Assembly (NCBI GenBank): GCA_035280245.1
Contig: DATEGF010000285.1
Span: 1-13,645 of the forward strand
Direction: 5' to 3'
Length of the DNA stretch: 13,645 nucleotides
Source: DASZHJ01 sp035280245
GTDB lineage: Bacteria > Pseudomonadota > Alphaproteobacteria > ATCC43930 > CGMCC-115725
The position numbers and the translations under genes were made by a program. This document shows, in pieces, positions 1-6,823 of this stretch. Positions within the stretch are counted from its first letter, which is position 1; each line of letters begins with the position of its first letter. The notes beneath the pieces are model-generated. The model was not told the origin of the DNA. It searched no databases and saw only the letters and a list, made by a program, of their open reading frames with translations.

Positions 1-46
1 GGAAAACCCGGAAATGCCGAGGTCGCCTCGCCGAGGGAGGACTCCC

Positions 47-1000
47 ATGCTGTCGCTTGCCGAGCTCGAGGCCGCCGCCAGCCTCGTCCACGAGGTCATG
101 GTCCCCACGCCCGCGCATTGCTGGCCGTTGCTCTCGGCGCGCGCGGGTGCGGAAGTCTGGGTCAAGCACGAGAACCACACGCCGCTCGGCGCCTTCAAGG
201 TCCGCGGCGGCCTCGTCTACATGACCGCACTCAGGCGCCGCGAGCCCGAGCTCGAGGGCGTGATCGCAGCGACCCGCGGCAATCACGGCCAGAGCGTCGC
301 CTTCGCCTGCCGGCGCGTCGGCGTTTCCGCCGTCATCGTCGTGCCCCAAGGGAACAGCCGCGAGAAGAACGCGGCCATGCGCGCCCAGGGCGCCGAGCTC
401 ATCGAGCATGGGCACGATTTCCAGGCGGCCTACGAATACGCCCGCGATCTCGCGCGCGAGCGCGGCCTGCATCCGATGCCGTCCTTCGATCGGCGGCTTG
501 TCGCGGGGGTGGCGAGCTACGCGCTCGAGCTCTTCCGCGCAGTGCCGGACATCGACACCGTCTATGTGCCGATCGGGCTGGGCTCCGGCATCTGCGGCAC
601 CATGGCGGCGCGCGATGCGCTGGGGCTCAAGACCAAGGTGGTGGGCGTGGTGGCCGCGAACGCACCCGCCTACGCGCTCTCTTTCACCGCGAAGCAGCCG
701 GTCTCCACGAATTCTGCCGATACCATTGCCGACGGCGTCGCCTGCCGCGTGCCCGATCCCGACGCTCTCGAGCTGATCCTCAAAGGCGCCGACCGCATCG
801 TCAGCGTGAGCGAGGCGGAGATCCGCGCGGCCATGCGCCACCTCTTCACGGATACGCACAACCTGGCGGAAGGCGCCGGGGCCGCCGCCCTCGCCGGTCT
901 GCTGCAGGAGAAGGACCGCATGGCCGGCAAGCGAGTGGCCGTCATCCAGTCCGGCGGCAATATCGACCGCGAGCTCTATATGAGCGTACTCGCGAGCTGA
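47..1000 (+). CDS. Threonine/serine dehydratase-like PLP enzyme (fold type II)
   Basis: This 317-residue cytoplasmic enzyme probably removes water and then ammonia from L-threonine or L-serine (or a related hydroxy-amino acid), giving a 2-oxo acid. Visible motifs are GAFKVRGG with the probable PLP-binding Lys51, the substrate/PLP motif ATRGNHGQS (75-83), a glycine-rich phosphate loop GLGSGICG (177-184) and SGGN (302-305) near the C-terminus, which in this fold contacts the PLP ring nitrogen. There is no C-terminal ACT domain, so it resembles catabolic rather than isoleucine-feedback threonine deaminases. I chose ATG 47 over ATG 14 because GGGAGG (35-40) sits 6 nt before it and homology begins there. 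The phosphate loop differs from the common GGGGL form, so serine racemase-like or hydroxyectoine-pathway (EutB-type) activity is possible. The reaction class is well supported; the exact substrate is not. Confidence 0.88.
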   Translation: MLSLAELEAAASLVHEVMVPTPAHCWPLLSARAGAEVWVKHENHTPLGAFKVRGGLVYMTALRRREPELEGVIAATRGNHGQSVAFACRRVGVSAVIVVPQGNSREKNAAMRAQGAELIEHGHDFQAAYEYARDLARERGLHPMPSFDRRLVAGVASYALELFRAVPDIDTVYVPIGLGSGICGTMAARDALGLKTKVVGVVAANAPAYALSFTAKQPVSTNSADTIADGVACRVPDPDALELILKGADRIVSVSEAEIRAAMRHLFTDTHNLAEGAGAAALAGLLQEKDRMAGKRVAVIQSGGNIDRELYMSVLAS

Positions 1001-1013
1001 CAGGCGCGCGGCC

Positions 1014-1463
1014 ATGCGCCTCAGCCGGCCAGCGGACAGACGCCATCGAGCCGCGCGCGGGGTCAGCCTTGCCGTCGTGATGATGTGCGCGCTCGCGGCC
1101 TGCGCCGCACCGCCCCGTCCAGTCGCACTCACCCCGAGCGGGCCGTCGCCGCCCGCGAGCTCGTTCACGCAGGTCGGCCTCGCCTCATGGTACGGCAACG
1201 CGCACGCCGGCCGCCGCACCGCCAGCGGCGAGCCGTTCGACCCGGGGGCTTTGACCGCGGCACATCGCACGTTGCCGCTGGGCGCCGTGGTGCGGGTGAC
1301 CAGCCTCGTAAATCGCCGCTCGGTCGAGGTCAGAATCAACGATCGCGGACCCGCGGACTTGAGCCGCATCATCGATCTCTCCAAGCGAGCCGCCGCGGAG
1401 CTCGACTTCACCACCGATGGCACCGCGCGCGTGCGCATCGAGCTGCTCCGGTCGAGCCCTTAA
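1014..1463 (+). CDS. rlpA: Short RlpA-like septal ring lipoprotein (double-psi beta-barrel)
   Basis: This 149-residue lipoprotein belongs to the RlpA family of outer-membrane-anchored lytic transglycosylases that act on peptidoglycan lacking stem peptides, often at the division septum. A basic N-terminus and hydrophobic stretch lead to a lipobox LAAC with Cys30. After a Pro/Ser-rich linker the double-psi beta-barrel covers about residues 54-145: GLASWYG (55-61), TASGEPFD (69-76), AAHRTLPLG (82-90), INDRGP (108-113) and RIIDLSKRAA. Glu73, Asp76, His84 and Asp110 have the spacing of residues reported as important in Pseudomonas RlpA, so it is probably catalytic. There is no C-terminal SPOR domain, so it would not be recruited to denuded septal glycan the usual way. 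It starts 13 nt after the dehydratase stop with a weak ribosome site, so co-transcription is likely. Later Met codons would destroy the signal peptide. Confidence 0.9.
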   Translation: MRLSRPADRRHRAARGVSLAVVMMCALAACAAPPRPVALTPSGPSPPASSFTQVGLASWYGNAHAGRRTASGEPFDPGALTAAHRTLPLGAVVRVTSLVNRRSVEVRINDRGPADLSRIIDLSKRAAAELDFTTDGTARVRIELLRSSP

Positions 1464-1495
1464 GAGCCGCGATGGACACCCTCGTCGATCCACCC

Positions 1496-1523
1496 TTGAG
1501 CGGGCCGGCGTTCGCGGCATAAT
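1496..1523 (+). promoter_or_regulatory. Candidate sigma-70 promoter for the LivJ-type binding protein
   Basis: TTGAGC (1496-1501) and CATAAT (1518-1523) are separated by 16 nt and match the housekeeping consensus at 4/6 and 5/6 positions. The box lies in the 114-nt gap between rlpA and the binding-protein gene, giving a leader of about 45-50 nt. This is pattern matching only; a 16-codon ATG frame (1472-1522) over the same bases has no ribosome site. Confidence 0.4.
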
Positions 1524-1577
1524 CGCGGCAACGCCAGGGGGCCACTGGCTCACGGCACCAGAACAGGGAGGACAAGC

Positions 1578-2762
1578 ATGAACACGCGGAACCTGCTCGC
1601 TGCGGCGATCGCCATAACAGCTTTGTCAGCGTCGGGAGCGGCCGCCCAGACGGTCAAAGTGGGCATCATCAACACCTATTCGGGCCCCTTCGCCGAGCCC
1701 GGCGAGCTCATGGATCGCGGCATCCAGCTTTACATGAAGCTGCACGAGAAGGACCTGCCTCCGGGCATAAAGATCGAGCTGATCAAGCGCGACGATACCG
1801 GCCCTCAGCCCGATGTCGCGAAGCGGCTCGCGCAGGAACTGATCACGCGTGACCATGTGCAGCTCCTGGCCGGCATCGTCTACACGCCGAACGCGATGGC
1901 GGTCGCCCCGATGTTGACCGAGGCCAAGGTCCCCCTGATCGTCATGAACGCATCCACGCCGGCGATCACGATGAAGTCGCCCTATGTTGCCCGCGTGTCG
2001 TTCACGCTCTGGCACTCCTCCTATCCGCTGGGCCAATGGGCGGCAAAGCACGATATTAAGACGGCCTACACGGCGGTGTCGGATTACGCGCCGGGCGCCG
2101 ACGCCGAGGAGGCCTTCACCAAGGGCTTCACCGAGGGCGGCGGGAAGATCGTGGGCTCCGTCCGCATTCCGCTGCAGAACCCGGACTTCGCGCCCTATAT
2201 GCAGAAAGCCAAGGACGCGAATCCCGCCGCGGTGTTCGTCTTCGTGCCGGCCGGCACCCAGGCGATCGCCGTCATGAAAGCCTTCGGCGATGTCGGCGCG
2301 AAGCAGGCGGGCATCAAACTGATCGGACCGGGCGACATCACCACCGACGAGGGGCTCGACGCCATGGGCGACGTCGCCCTCGACGTCATCACCATGCTGC
2401 ACTATTCCGCCGTCGGGAAGGCGCCGGCGAATGCAGCGTTCGTCAAGGCTTATCAGGAGATGTTCGGCAAGGATCAGGTCCCGGCCTTCGAGGTCGTCGG
2501 CGGCTATGACGGAATGGCCGCGATCTTCGATGTCGTCAAAGCCCAGAACGGCAAGATCGATCCCGACAAGACCATGGCCCTCCTCAAGGGCTGGAAATAC
2601 GACAGCGCGCGCGGGCCCATCATGATCGACCCCGATACCCGCGACATCGTGCAGAACGAATATCTGCGCAAGGTCGAGCGCGTGAACGGCCACCTCGCCA
2701 ACGTCGAGCTGGAGACCATCCCCATGGTCAAGGACCCCTGGAAGGCGCTGAACGCGAAGTAG
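1578..2762 (+). CDS. ABC transporter periplasmic binding protein, LivJ/amide type (Peripla_BP_6)
   Basis: This 394-residue periplasmic solute-binding protein has a Sec signal peptide with a probable cut after Ala23 (GAAA|QTVKVG). The mature protein opens with VKVGIINTYSGPFAEPG, the first strand and loop typical of branched-chain amino acid/amide binding proteins. It continues with GIQLYMKLH, a conserved IELIKRDDTG block, RLAQELITRDHVQLLAGIV, a pocket-type VMNASTP segment, and the second-lobe VVGGYDGMAAIFDVV helix. Length is normal for the family (about 370-400). Ligands are usually leucine/isoleucine/valine, amides, urea or aromatic acids, and the sequence alone does not decide. ATG 1578 follows a strong GGGAGGA (1566-1572) at 5 nt. 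No permease (LivH/M) or ATPase (LivF/G) genes are adjacent; the next gene is convergent. It is therefore an orphan receptor that probably serves a transporter encoded elsewhere. Confidence 0.9.
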   Translation: MNTRNLLAAAIAITALSASGAAAQTVKVGIINTYSGPFAEPGELMDRGIQLYMKLHEKDLPPGIKIELIKRDDTGPQPDVAKRLAQELITRDHVQLLAGIVYTPNAMAVAPMLTEAKVPLIVMNASTPAITMKSPYVARVSFTLWHSSYPLGQWAAKHDIKTAYTAVSDYAPGADAEEAFTKGFTEGGGKIVGSVRIPLQNPDFAPYMQKAKDANPAAVFVFVPAGTQAIAVMKAFGDVGAKQAGIKLIGPGDITTDEGLDAMGDVALDVITMLHYSAVGKAPANAAFVKAYQEMFGKDQVPAFEVVGGYDGMAAIFDVVKAQNGKIDPDKTMALLKGWKYDSARGPIMIDPDTRDIVQNEYLRKVERVNGHLANVELETIPMVKDPWKALNAK

Positions 2763-2783
2763 GGTGGCCTGGGAGCGGGCGGA

Positions 2784-2888
2784 CCCCTCACCCCAACCCT
2801 CTCCCACAAGGGGAGAGGGAGAGAATTACGCCCTCTCCCCTTGCGGGAGAGGGAGGGGACCGGCGCGAAGCGCTGGGAGGGTGAGGGG
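2784..2888. repeat. Multi-hairpin intergenic palindromic repeat, copy 1 (CCCTCTCCC family)
   Basis: The element lies at a convergent gene junction. It is bounded by perfect 10-bp inverted termini, CCCCTCACCC (2784-2793) and GGGTGAGGGG (2879-2888). Inside are two identical 9-bp stems CCCTCTCCC/GGGAGAGGG (2797-2805 with 2811-2819, and 2831-2839 with 2845-2853) joined by an AATT-containing linker, plus a right-side hairpin (2860-2866 with 2870-2876, one G-T pair). Compared with copy 2 (13004-13140) the left terminal hairpin is missing. It probably acts as a bidirectional transcription end or mRNA stabiliser for 1578-2762 and the - strand operon. Its right half encodes the last 20 residues of the EEP-family gene. 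Confidence 0.85.
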
Positions 2889-3629
2889 TATTCTTTCCTC
2901 AAGCCCCACCTCCACCACCACCGGCACGTGGTCGCTGAGGCGCGCGCCGCACCAGTCCTCGAACGTGCCGATGCTAAACTCGCGAATGCGATCGAGCCAC
3001 GCCTGCGGCAGGAACACATAGTCGATGTGATAGGTCGGGCCGTCTTTCTTGCGGTCACGCCAATAGAGCGTCGGCACCTTCTCCTCGCCCTGCGCCTCAC
3101 CGGTACGCGCGTGATAGGCGCTGACAAGGCCGTAGCTCTCGAGGATCGACACGGAGATGCCGTGATTGATGCGGTATCCCGGCTTGTGCCAGATCACGTT
3201 GTTGTTGAGATCACCCGCAACGATCGCCGGCCCCTCGGACAGGAACGCTTTGTATTTTCCGAGTCCGCGCCGCAGCGGCCCCGCCTGGCGCTTGCGCGTG
3301 TTGCCGCCGCTGATGTTCTGCGCCCAGACCGCGAGCAGGTTGAATTCGCGCGGGCCCGTCACATGCACCGGCGCCAGATGGCGCAGTGTCGGATAGAACT
3401 CGCGCGCGAGGCTCAGCCGATAGCCATTGAAGGCGAGCACCGCGAGCCCTTTCGTCGGATTGTCGCCAACCCAGATGGGCTCATCGCTGATCCCCTCGAG
3501 CCCGCCGAGGGCTTTTAGGCGCTCGGGACAGGCGCATTCCGAGACAACCGCGATATCCGGCGCGAGCCGATGCAACGCATCGAGCTTGCGGTGCAGTGCC
3601 ATGTTGCAATTCCAAGCGACGAGGCGCAT
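2826..3629 (-). CDS. Endonuclease/exonuclease/phosphatase (EEP) family protein
   Basis: This 267-residue protein has the metal-dependent phosphodiesterase/nuclease fold of exonuclease III, DNase I and related phosphatases. The full motif set is present: VAWNCN (4-9, Asn7), SEC with probable metal ligand Glu31, GDLNNN (139-144, catalytic Asp140/Asn142), YHIDYVF (200-206) and SDHVP (232-236) with the general-base His234. There is no signal peptide, so it should be cytoplasmic. The substrate could be DNA, RNA or a phosphoester, and the sequence does not say which. It is last in the five-gene operon, starting 9 nt after the VOC gene. The C-terminus is odd: residues 248-267 (from IPLTLPALR on) and the TAA stop are encoded inside the palindromic repeat at 2784-2888, after the fold has ended near residue 242. 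These 20 residues are probably non-functional. Confidence 0.87.
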   Translation of the reverse strand: MRLVAWNCNMALHRKLDALHRLAPDIAVVSECACPERLKALGGLEGISDEPIWVGDNPTKGLAVLAFNGYRLSLAREFYPTLRHLAPVHVTGPREFNLLAVWAQNISGGNTRKRQAGPLRRGLGKYKAFLSEGPAIVAGDLNNNVIWHKPGYRINHGISVSILESYGLVSAYHARTGEAQGEEKVPTLYWRDRKKDGPTYHIDYVFLPQAWLDRIREFSIGTFEDWCGARLSDHVPVVVEVGLEERIPLTLPALRAGPLPLPQGERA

Positions 3630-3638
3630 GGGCGCGGC

Positions 3639-4511
3639 CTAGGTCAGCGCCGCGAACTCGATCACCGTGCCGAGGCCGTGCTCCGCCGCGATCTGGAGCC
3701 GGTCGCTGGTCCGCGCATAGGGCACCTCGTTGCGCTTCAGCAAGGTTTCGGCAACGGCGAGGTCGCCGACCGTGATCGAGTATCCCGCAAAGTGCGGCTT
3801 GCGCAGGACGTCGCGCAGCCGAGTGCCTGGAAAGCGCTGAGCGAGGCGCGTGGCGTCGAGCAGACTGAGTGCGCCGTTGCCCAACTTGACGCGTAGTTCG
3901 CCCTCGGAGCGAGCAACCGCCGCGGGCTCGACCAGCTTCCCGAAGAACTCGGCGAAGGCGCCGGGGTCGTTGGCGAGCATCACCACCTCGATCACCGCGC
4001 CGGCGCGGTTGGCGTGGCCCTGGTACTCGGGCTTCCAGAAGAACTCCGGCGCGTGCTGCTGGCAGGTGAAGAACGCCGCGTCGGGCATGCGCGGCTCCGT
4101 CACGAAGGCGAGCGAGAACGCCACGGTCTTGTGGCTGCCGTCCGGCAGCTTCGCCTGACGCGAAAAGCCGAAGGGCTCGTAGGTCTCGAGGCCGCGGGCC
4201 GCGAACTCGGCCTGGTCGCCCTGCGCGTCCGTGCTCTGGAACACCAGCATCGACAGGCCCTGGCGCCGCTTCAGGAACGCCTGGTTGAAGGCGCCGAAGC
4301 TGAACCGGCCGGGCTCCGCCACCACGATCTTCGCCGGCTCGGCCACCGCAAGCAGCTCGAGAAAGTTGCCTTGCAGCTGCACCAGGCTATTGGCGGTGCC
4401 CCAAGGGTGCCGCGCCGGCGGCGTGAGCGTGAAGCCCATGCGCCCATAGGCCTCGCGCGCCGCCTCGAGGTCGTTGACCGCCAGCACGAGATGGTCGATA
4501 GCGCGGTTCAT
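3639..4511 (-). CDS. VOC-superfamily protein (Glyoxalase_3-like, two modules)
   Basis: This 290-residue cytoplasmic protein is built from two glyoxalase-type beta-alpha-beta modules. The first opens with AIDHLVLAVNDLEAA (4-18, possible metal ligand His7) and includes NFLELL (49-54, Glu52). A connecting FFTCQQHAPEFFW segment (147-159) is characteristic of the Glyoxalase_3 group, in which a similar FxCQHxxPExxW is common. The second module starts around residue 170 (GAVIEVVMLA) and ends with GTVIEFA (281-287, Glu286). Vicinal-oxygen-chelate proteins isomerise, cleave or epimerise substrates at a divalent metal; no specific reaction can be assigned. Its start overlaps the acyl-CoA dehydrogenase stop in an ATGA (4508-4511), so translation is probably coupled. 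With its neighbours, a role on an acyl-CoA or keto-acid intermediate is a reasonable guess but unproven. Confidence 0.82.
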   Translation of the reverse strand: MNRAIDHLVLAVNDLEAAREAYGRMGFTLTPPARHPWGTANSLVQLQGNFLELLAVAEPAKIVVAEPGRFSFGAFNQAFLKRRQGLSMLVFQSTDAQGDQAEFAARGLETYEPFGFSRQAKLPDGSHKTVAFSLAFVTEPRMPDAAFFTCQQHAPEFFWKPEYQGHANRAGAVIEVVMLANDPGAFAEFFGKLVEPAAVARSEGELRVKLGNGALSLLDATRLAQRFPGTRLRDVLRKPHFAGYSITVGDLAVAETLLKRNEVPYARTSDRLQIAAEHGLGTVIEFAALT

Positions 4512-5644
4512 TCCTTCGCGATCTCCCGCGAGATCACCAGGCGCTGGATGTCGCTGGTGCCCTCGTAGATTTGCGTGACGCGGACGTCGCGGTAGATGCG
4601 CTCGACCGGGAAGTCCGCGAGATAGCCGTAGCCGCCGAGGGTCTGGATCGCGCCGGAGCAGACGCGCTCCGCCATCTCCGAGGCGAAGAGCTTCGCCATC
4701 GACGCTTCCTTGATGCAGGGTTGGCCGGCATCGCGGAGTGCTGCCGCGTGCAGCATCATCTGGCGCGCGACCTCGATCTGCGTCGCCATGTCCACGAGCC
4801 GGAATGCGACTGCCTGGTGATTTATGATGGCGGTGCCGAAGGCGACACGCTCCTTTGCGTAGGTAAGCGCCGCCTCATAAGCCGCGCGCGCCATGCCGAT
4901 CGATTGTGCAGCGATTCCGATCCGACCGCCCTCGAGATTGGCAAGCGCGATCCGATAGCCAGCGCCCTCCTCGCCGAGCAACAGGTCCGGCGTCAGCTCG
5001 ACCTCATCGAAAACGATCTGCGCCGTGTCGGAGGCGCGCTGGCCCAGCTTGCTCTCGAGCTTCGCAACCTTGTAGCCGGGGCTGTCGGTCGGCACGATGA
5101 AGGCGCTGATGCCCTTCTTGCCGGCGGCCGGGTCGGTCACCGCGAAGACGATCGCGAGGTCGGCGTTGGCGCCGCCGGTGATGAACTGCTTGGTGCCGTT
5201 CAGCACATACTTGTTGCCACGCTTCTGCGCCCGTGTGCGGATCGCGGAAGCCTCGGAGCCGGCCTCGGGCTCCGTCAGGCAGAACGCCGCGATCTGCTCG
5301 CCGCGCGCCATCGGTTTCAGAAACCGCTGCTTCTGATCCTCGGTGCCGAAACGCAGGATCGGCACGCAGCCCGTGGAGTTGTGCACGCCCATGATCGTCG
5401 AGCACGCGCCGTCGCCCGCCGCCACTTCCTCCATCGCGAGCGCATAGGAGATGTGATCCGCACCCGCCCCGTCGTAGCGCTCCGGCACCAGCATGCCGAG
5501 GAAGCCGAGTTTTCCCATTTCCTTGACCGCCTCGGCCGGGAATTCTCCCGTGCGGTCGCGCTCCGCCGCGGACGGGCGGAGCCGCTCGGCCGCAAAGGCC
5601 CGCGCGGTGTCGCGGATGAGCGCTTGCTCGGCGCTCGGGATCAA
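4508..5644 (-). CDS. Acyl-CoA dehydrogenase, short-chain/butyryl-CoA type
   Basis: This 378-residue FAD enzyme should introduce an alpha-beta double bond into an acyl-CoA and pass electrons to ETF. It has the usual helical N-terminus, the first family signature at 122-131 (CLTEPEAGSE, with Glu131 where Asp is usual), YVLNGTKQFITGG (146-158) for the flavin, and the C-terminal signature QTLGGYGYLADFPVERIYRD (334-353). The probable catalytic base is Glu361 in IYEGTSDIQ, the MCAD/SCAD position; the second dehydrogenase in this window has Ala there. Length is normal. The start is TTG 5644, with AGGG inside the upstream stop region (TGAGGGCGCGTTG); no ATG fits before residue 43, and translation is probably coupled to the upstream gene 7 nt away. 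Butyryl-CoA or a short branched acyl-CoA is the likely substrate. Confidence 0.92.
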   Translation of the reverse strand: MIPSAEQALIRDTARAFAAERLRPSAAERDRTGEFPAEAVKEMGKLGFLGMLVPERYDGAGADHISYALAMEEVAAGDGACSTIMGVHNSTGCVPILRFGTEDQKQRFLKPMARGEQIAAFCLTEPEAGSEASAIRTRAQKRGNKYVLNGTKQFITGGANADLAIVFAVTDPAAGKKGISAFIVPTDSPGYKVAKLESKLGQRASDTAQIVFDEVELTPDLLLGEEGAGYRIALANLEGGRIGIAAQSIGMARAAYEAALTYAKERVAFGTAIINHQAVAFRLVDMATQIEVARQMMLHAAALRDAGQPCIKEASMAKLFASEMAERVCSGAIQTLGGYGYLADFPVERIYRDVRVTQIYEGTSDIQRLVISREIAKE

Positions 5645-5651
5645 CGCGCCC

Positions 5652-6329
5652 TCACCACGGCAGCTCCTTCCCCTCGAAATCGAAGAACCGGCCGCTGTCC
5701 GCGGGCTTGAGCTGCGCGATCACGCGGCGCATGCCCGTGATGCTCTCCTTGGGCCCGACAGGCGCGCCGGAGCCGCCCATGTCCGTGCGCACCCAGCCGG
5801 GATGCAGCACGACCGCGATCACCTCGCGATGATCGTTGGCGAGCGAGTGCCAGGCCGCGTTGAGCGCCGCCTTGGAAGCGCGATAAGGATAGGAGCCGCC
5901 TGCCGTGTTCTCGGCGATCGACCCCATGCGGCTGCTGATGGCGACGAGCTTCTTGTCCCCGCCGCGCTTCAGCGCCGGCAGCAGCGCGCCCGCGAGCGCC
6001 ATGGGCGCCACCGAGTTCACCGCGAAAGTGTCGAGCCAGGCGTCCTCGTCGATCTCCGCGATCGAGACCTTGTGCCCCGGCGAGATGCCGGCGTTCGCGA
6101 TCGCCACGTCGATCGCCTCACGCGCGAGCTCGCGACCGAGCTCGGCCGTCGCCTTGAAATCGCGAACGTCGAGCCGATGTACCGTGACGGCATCGCCCAG
6201 GGCCTGGAGCGCACCTGCCTTCTTGGGGTCGCGCACGGTCGCGATGACGCGCCAGCCGTCAGCAACATATTGTTTAGCGAACTCGAGGCCGAGCCCGCGG
6301 CCTGCGCCGGTGACGAGAACGGTTGGCAT
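5652..6329 (-). CDS. Short-chain dehydrogenase/reductase (C-factor-like SDR)
   Basis: This 225-residue NAD(P)-dependent oxidoreductase has a Rossmann fold and acts in the cytoplasm. Visible are the cofactor glycine motif TGAGRGLG (7-14), the adenine-contact Asp54 (HRLDV), NAG (79-81), the structural Asn105, ISSRMGS (131-137) carrying the probable catalytic Ser, and YRASK with Tyr149 and Lys153. PGWVRTDMGG (177-186) after the active site is typical of the group related to the myxobacterial C-factor. Arg residues after the first strand (VRDPKK) suggest NADP preference. A strong AAGGAGG lies 9 nt before ATG 6329, inside the end of the RidA gene, and only 3 nt separate the genes. The substrate alcohol/ketone is unknown. 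In this operon it could reduce or oxidise a hydroxyacyl or keto intermediate related to the acyl-CoA dehydrogenase substrate. Confidence 0.9.
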   Translation of the reverse strand: MPTVLVTGAGRGLGLEFAKQYVADGWRVIATVRDPKKAGALQALGDAVTVHRLDVRDFKATAELGRELAREAIDVAIANAGISPGHKVSIAEIDEDAWLDTFAVNSVAPMALAGALLPALKRGGDKKLVAISSRMGSIAENTAGGSYPYRASKAALNAAWHSLANDHREVIAVVLHPGWVRTDMGGSGAPVGPKESITGMRRVIAQLKPADSGRFFDFEGKELPW

Positions 6330-6332
6330 GGC

Positions 6333-6716
6333 TCACACCCTCCTTCGCGCGGTGACCTCGATCTCGATCTTCATGCGGGGATCGATGAGGTCGCAGACGA
6401 TGGCTGTGGCGGCGGGCCGGACGTCGCCGAACACCTCGCCCAGCACCGGCGCCACCGTCGTCCAGTCGGCGGCCTCGGTGAAATAATAGTGCACGCGGAC
6501 CACGTCGGCGAAGCTCGCGCCCGCGTCGGCGAGCGCCGCGCCGATGTTCTTGAAGGTCTGGCGCGTCTGCGCGACCACGTCGGGCGCGATGGTCATGGCC
6601 TTGTAGTCCAGGCCGGTGGTGCCGGAGACGAACACCCAGTCGCCGTCCACCACGGCTCGGCTATAGCCCGCCGTCTTCTCGTAGCTCGAGCCCGAGGAAA
6701 TCAATCGCCGCTGCAT
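6333..6716 (-). CDS. RidA/YjgF-family protein (canonical length), first gene of the operon
   Basis: This 127-residue cytoplasmic protein belongs to the family whose characterised members hydrolyse reactive 2-aminoacrylate and other enamine/imine intermediates. Members normally form trimers with active sites between subunits. The family pattern is clear: WVFVSGTTGLD (27-37), FKNIGAALADAGASFADVVR (55-74), and RPAAT (100-104) followed by MKIEIEVTA (115-123). Arg100 and Glu120 correspond to Arg105 and Glu120 of E. coli RidA, so deaminase activity is plausible. Subgroups lacking these residues are inactive, but this protein has both. AGAGG precedes ATG 6716 by 6 nt after the intervening TGCTCC. 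It heads the five-gene - strand operon and diverges from the glycosyltransferase/RidA-2 pair. It may detoxify an imine made by a partner enzyme, or hydrolyse a pathway-specific enamine as RutC-like members are proposed to do. Confidence 0.92.
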   Translation of the reverse strand: MQRRLISSGSSYEKTAGYSRAVVDGDWVFVSGTTGLDYKAMTIAPDVVAQTRQTFKNIGAALADAGASFADVVRVHYYFTEAADWTTVAPVLGEVFGDVRPAATAIVCDLIDPRMKIEIEVTARRRV

Positions 6717-6748
6717 GGAGCACCTCTCTTCGGGGAATGGCGCCGGCG

Positions 6749-6779
6749 ATACTACGCCTGCTCACACGACAGGGGTCAA
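6749..6779 (-). promoter_or_regulatory. Candidate promoter of the RidA-SDR-ACAD-VOC-EEP operon
   Basis: On the - strand TTGACC (6779-6774) is a 5/6 match to the -35 box. TAGTAT (6754-6749), 19 nt further, is a 4/6 match to the -10 box. Transcription would start near 6741-6743, leaving a leader of about 25 nt containing the AGAGG ribosome site. The spacer is longer than the ideal 17 nt, so this is tentative. The oppositely oriented glycosyltransferase promoter must lie in the same roughly 107-nt gap, but no clear + strand box was seen. Confidence 0.35.
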
Positions 6780-6823
6780 TGCGCTTGGCTCAATCCGGAT
6801 ATGCTGCGCAAGGAGGCAATGTG

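Noticed and set aside
1472..1522. 16-codon ATG frame between rlpA and the LivJ-type gene
   Set aside because: It has no ribosome site, no recognisable composition and overlaps the candidate promoter boxes.
1626..2807. 393-codon frame antisense to the LivJ-type gene
   Set aside because: It mirrors a gene with a clear signal peptide and family motifs; its Arg/Gly/Asp/His-rich translation is typical of a GC-rich complementary frame and matches nothing.
2784..2888. CRISPR-like or tandem repeat reading of the CCCTCTCCC blocks
   Set aside because: The blocks are inverted stem arms with very short loops, with no regular direct repeats and spacers, so this is a hairpin element.
2826..3629. EEP-family protein as part of a defence or toxin module
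   Set aside because: It closes a metabolic operon, has no sensor or immunity partner, and shows no signal peptide.
6737..6823. Upstream ATG start (6737 or 6779) for the glycosyltransferase
   Set aside because: The extra 14-29 residues have no homology and no ribosome site, whereas AGGAGG is well placed for GTG 6824.
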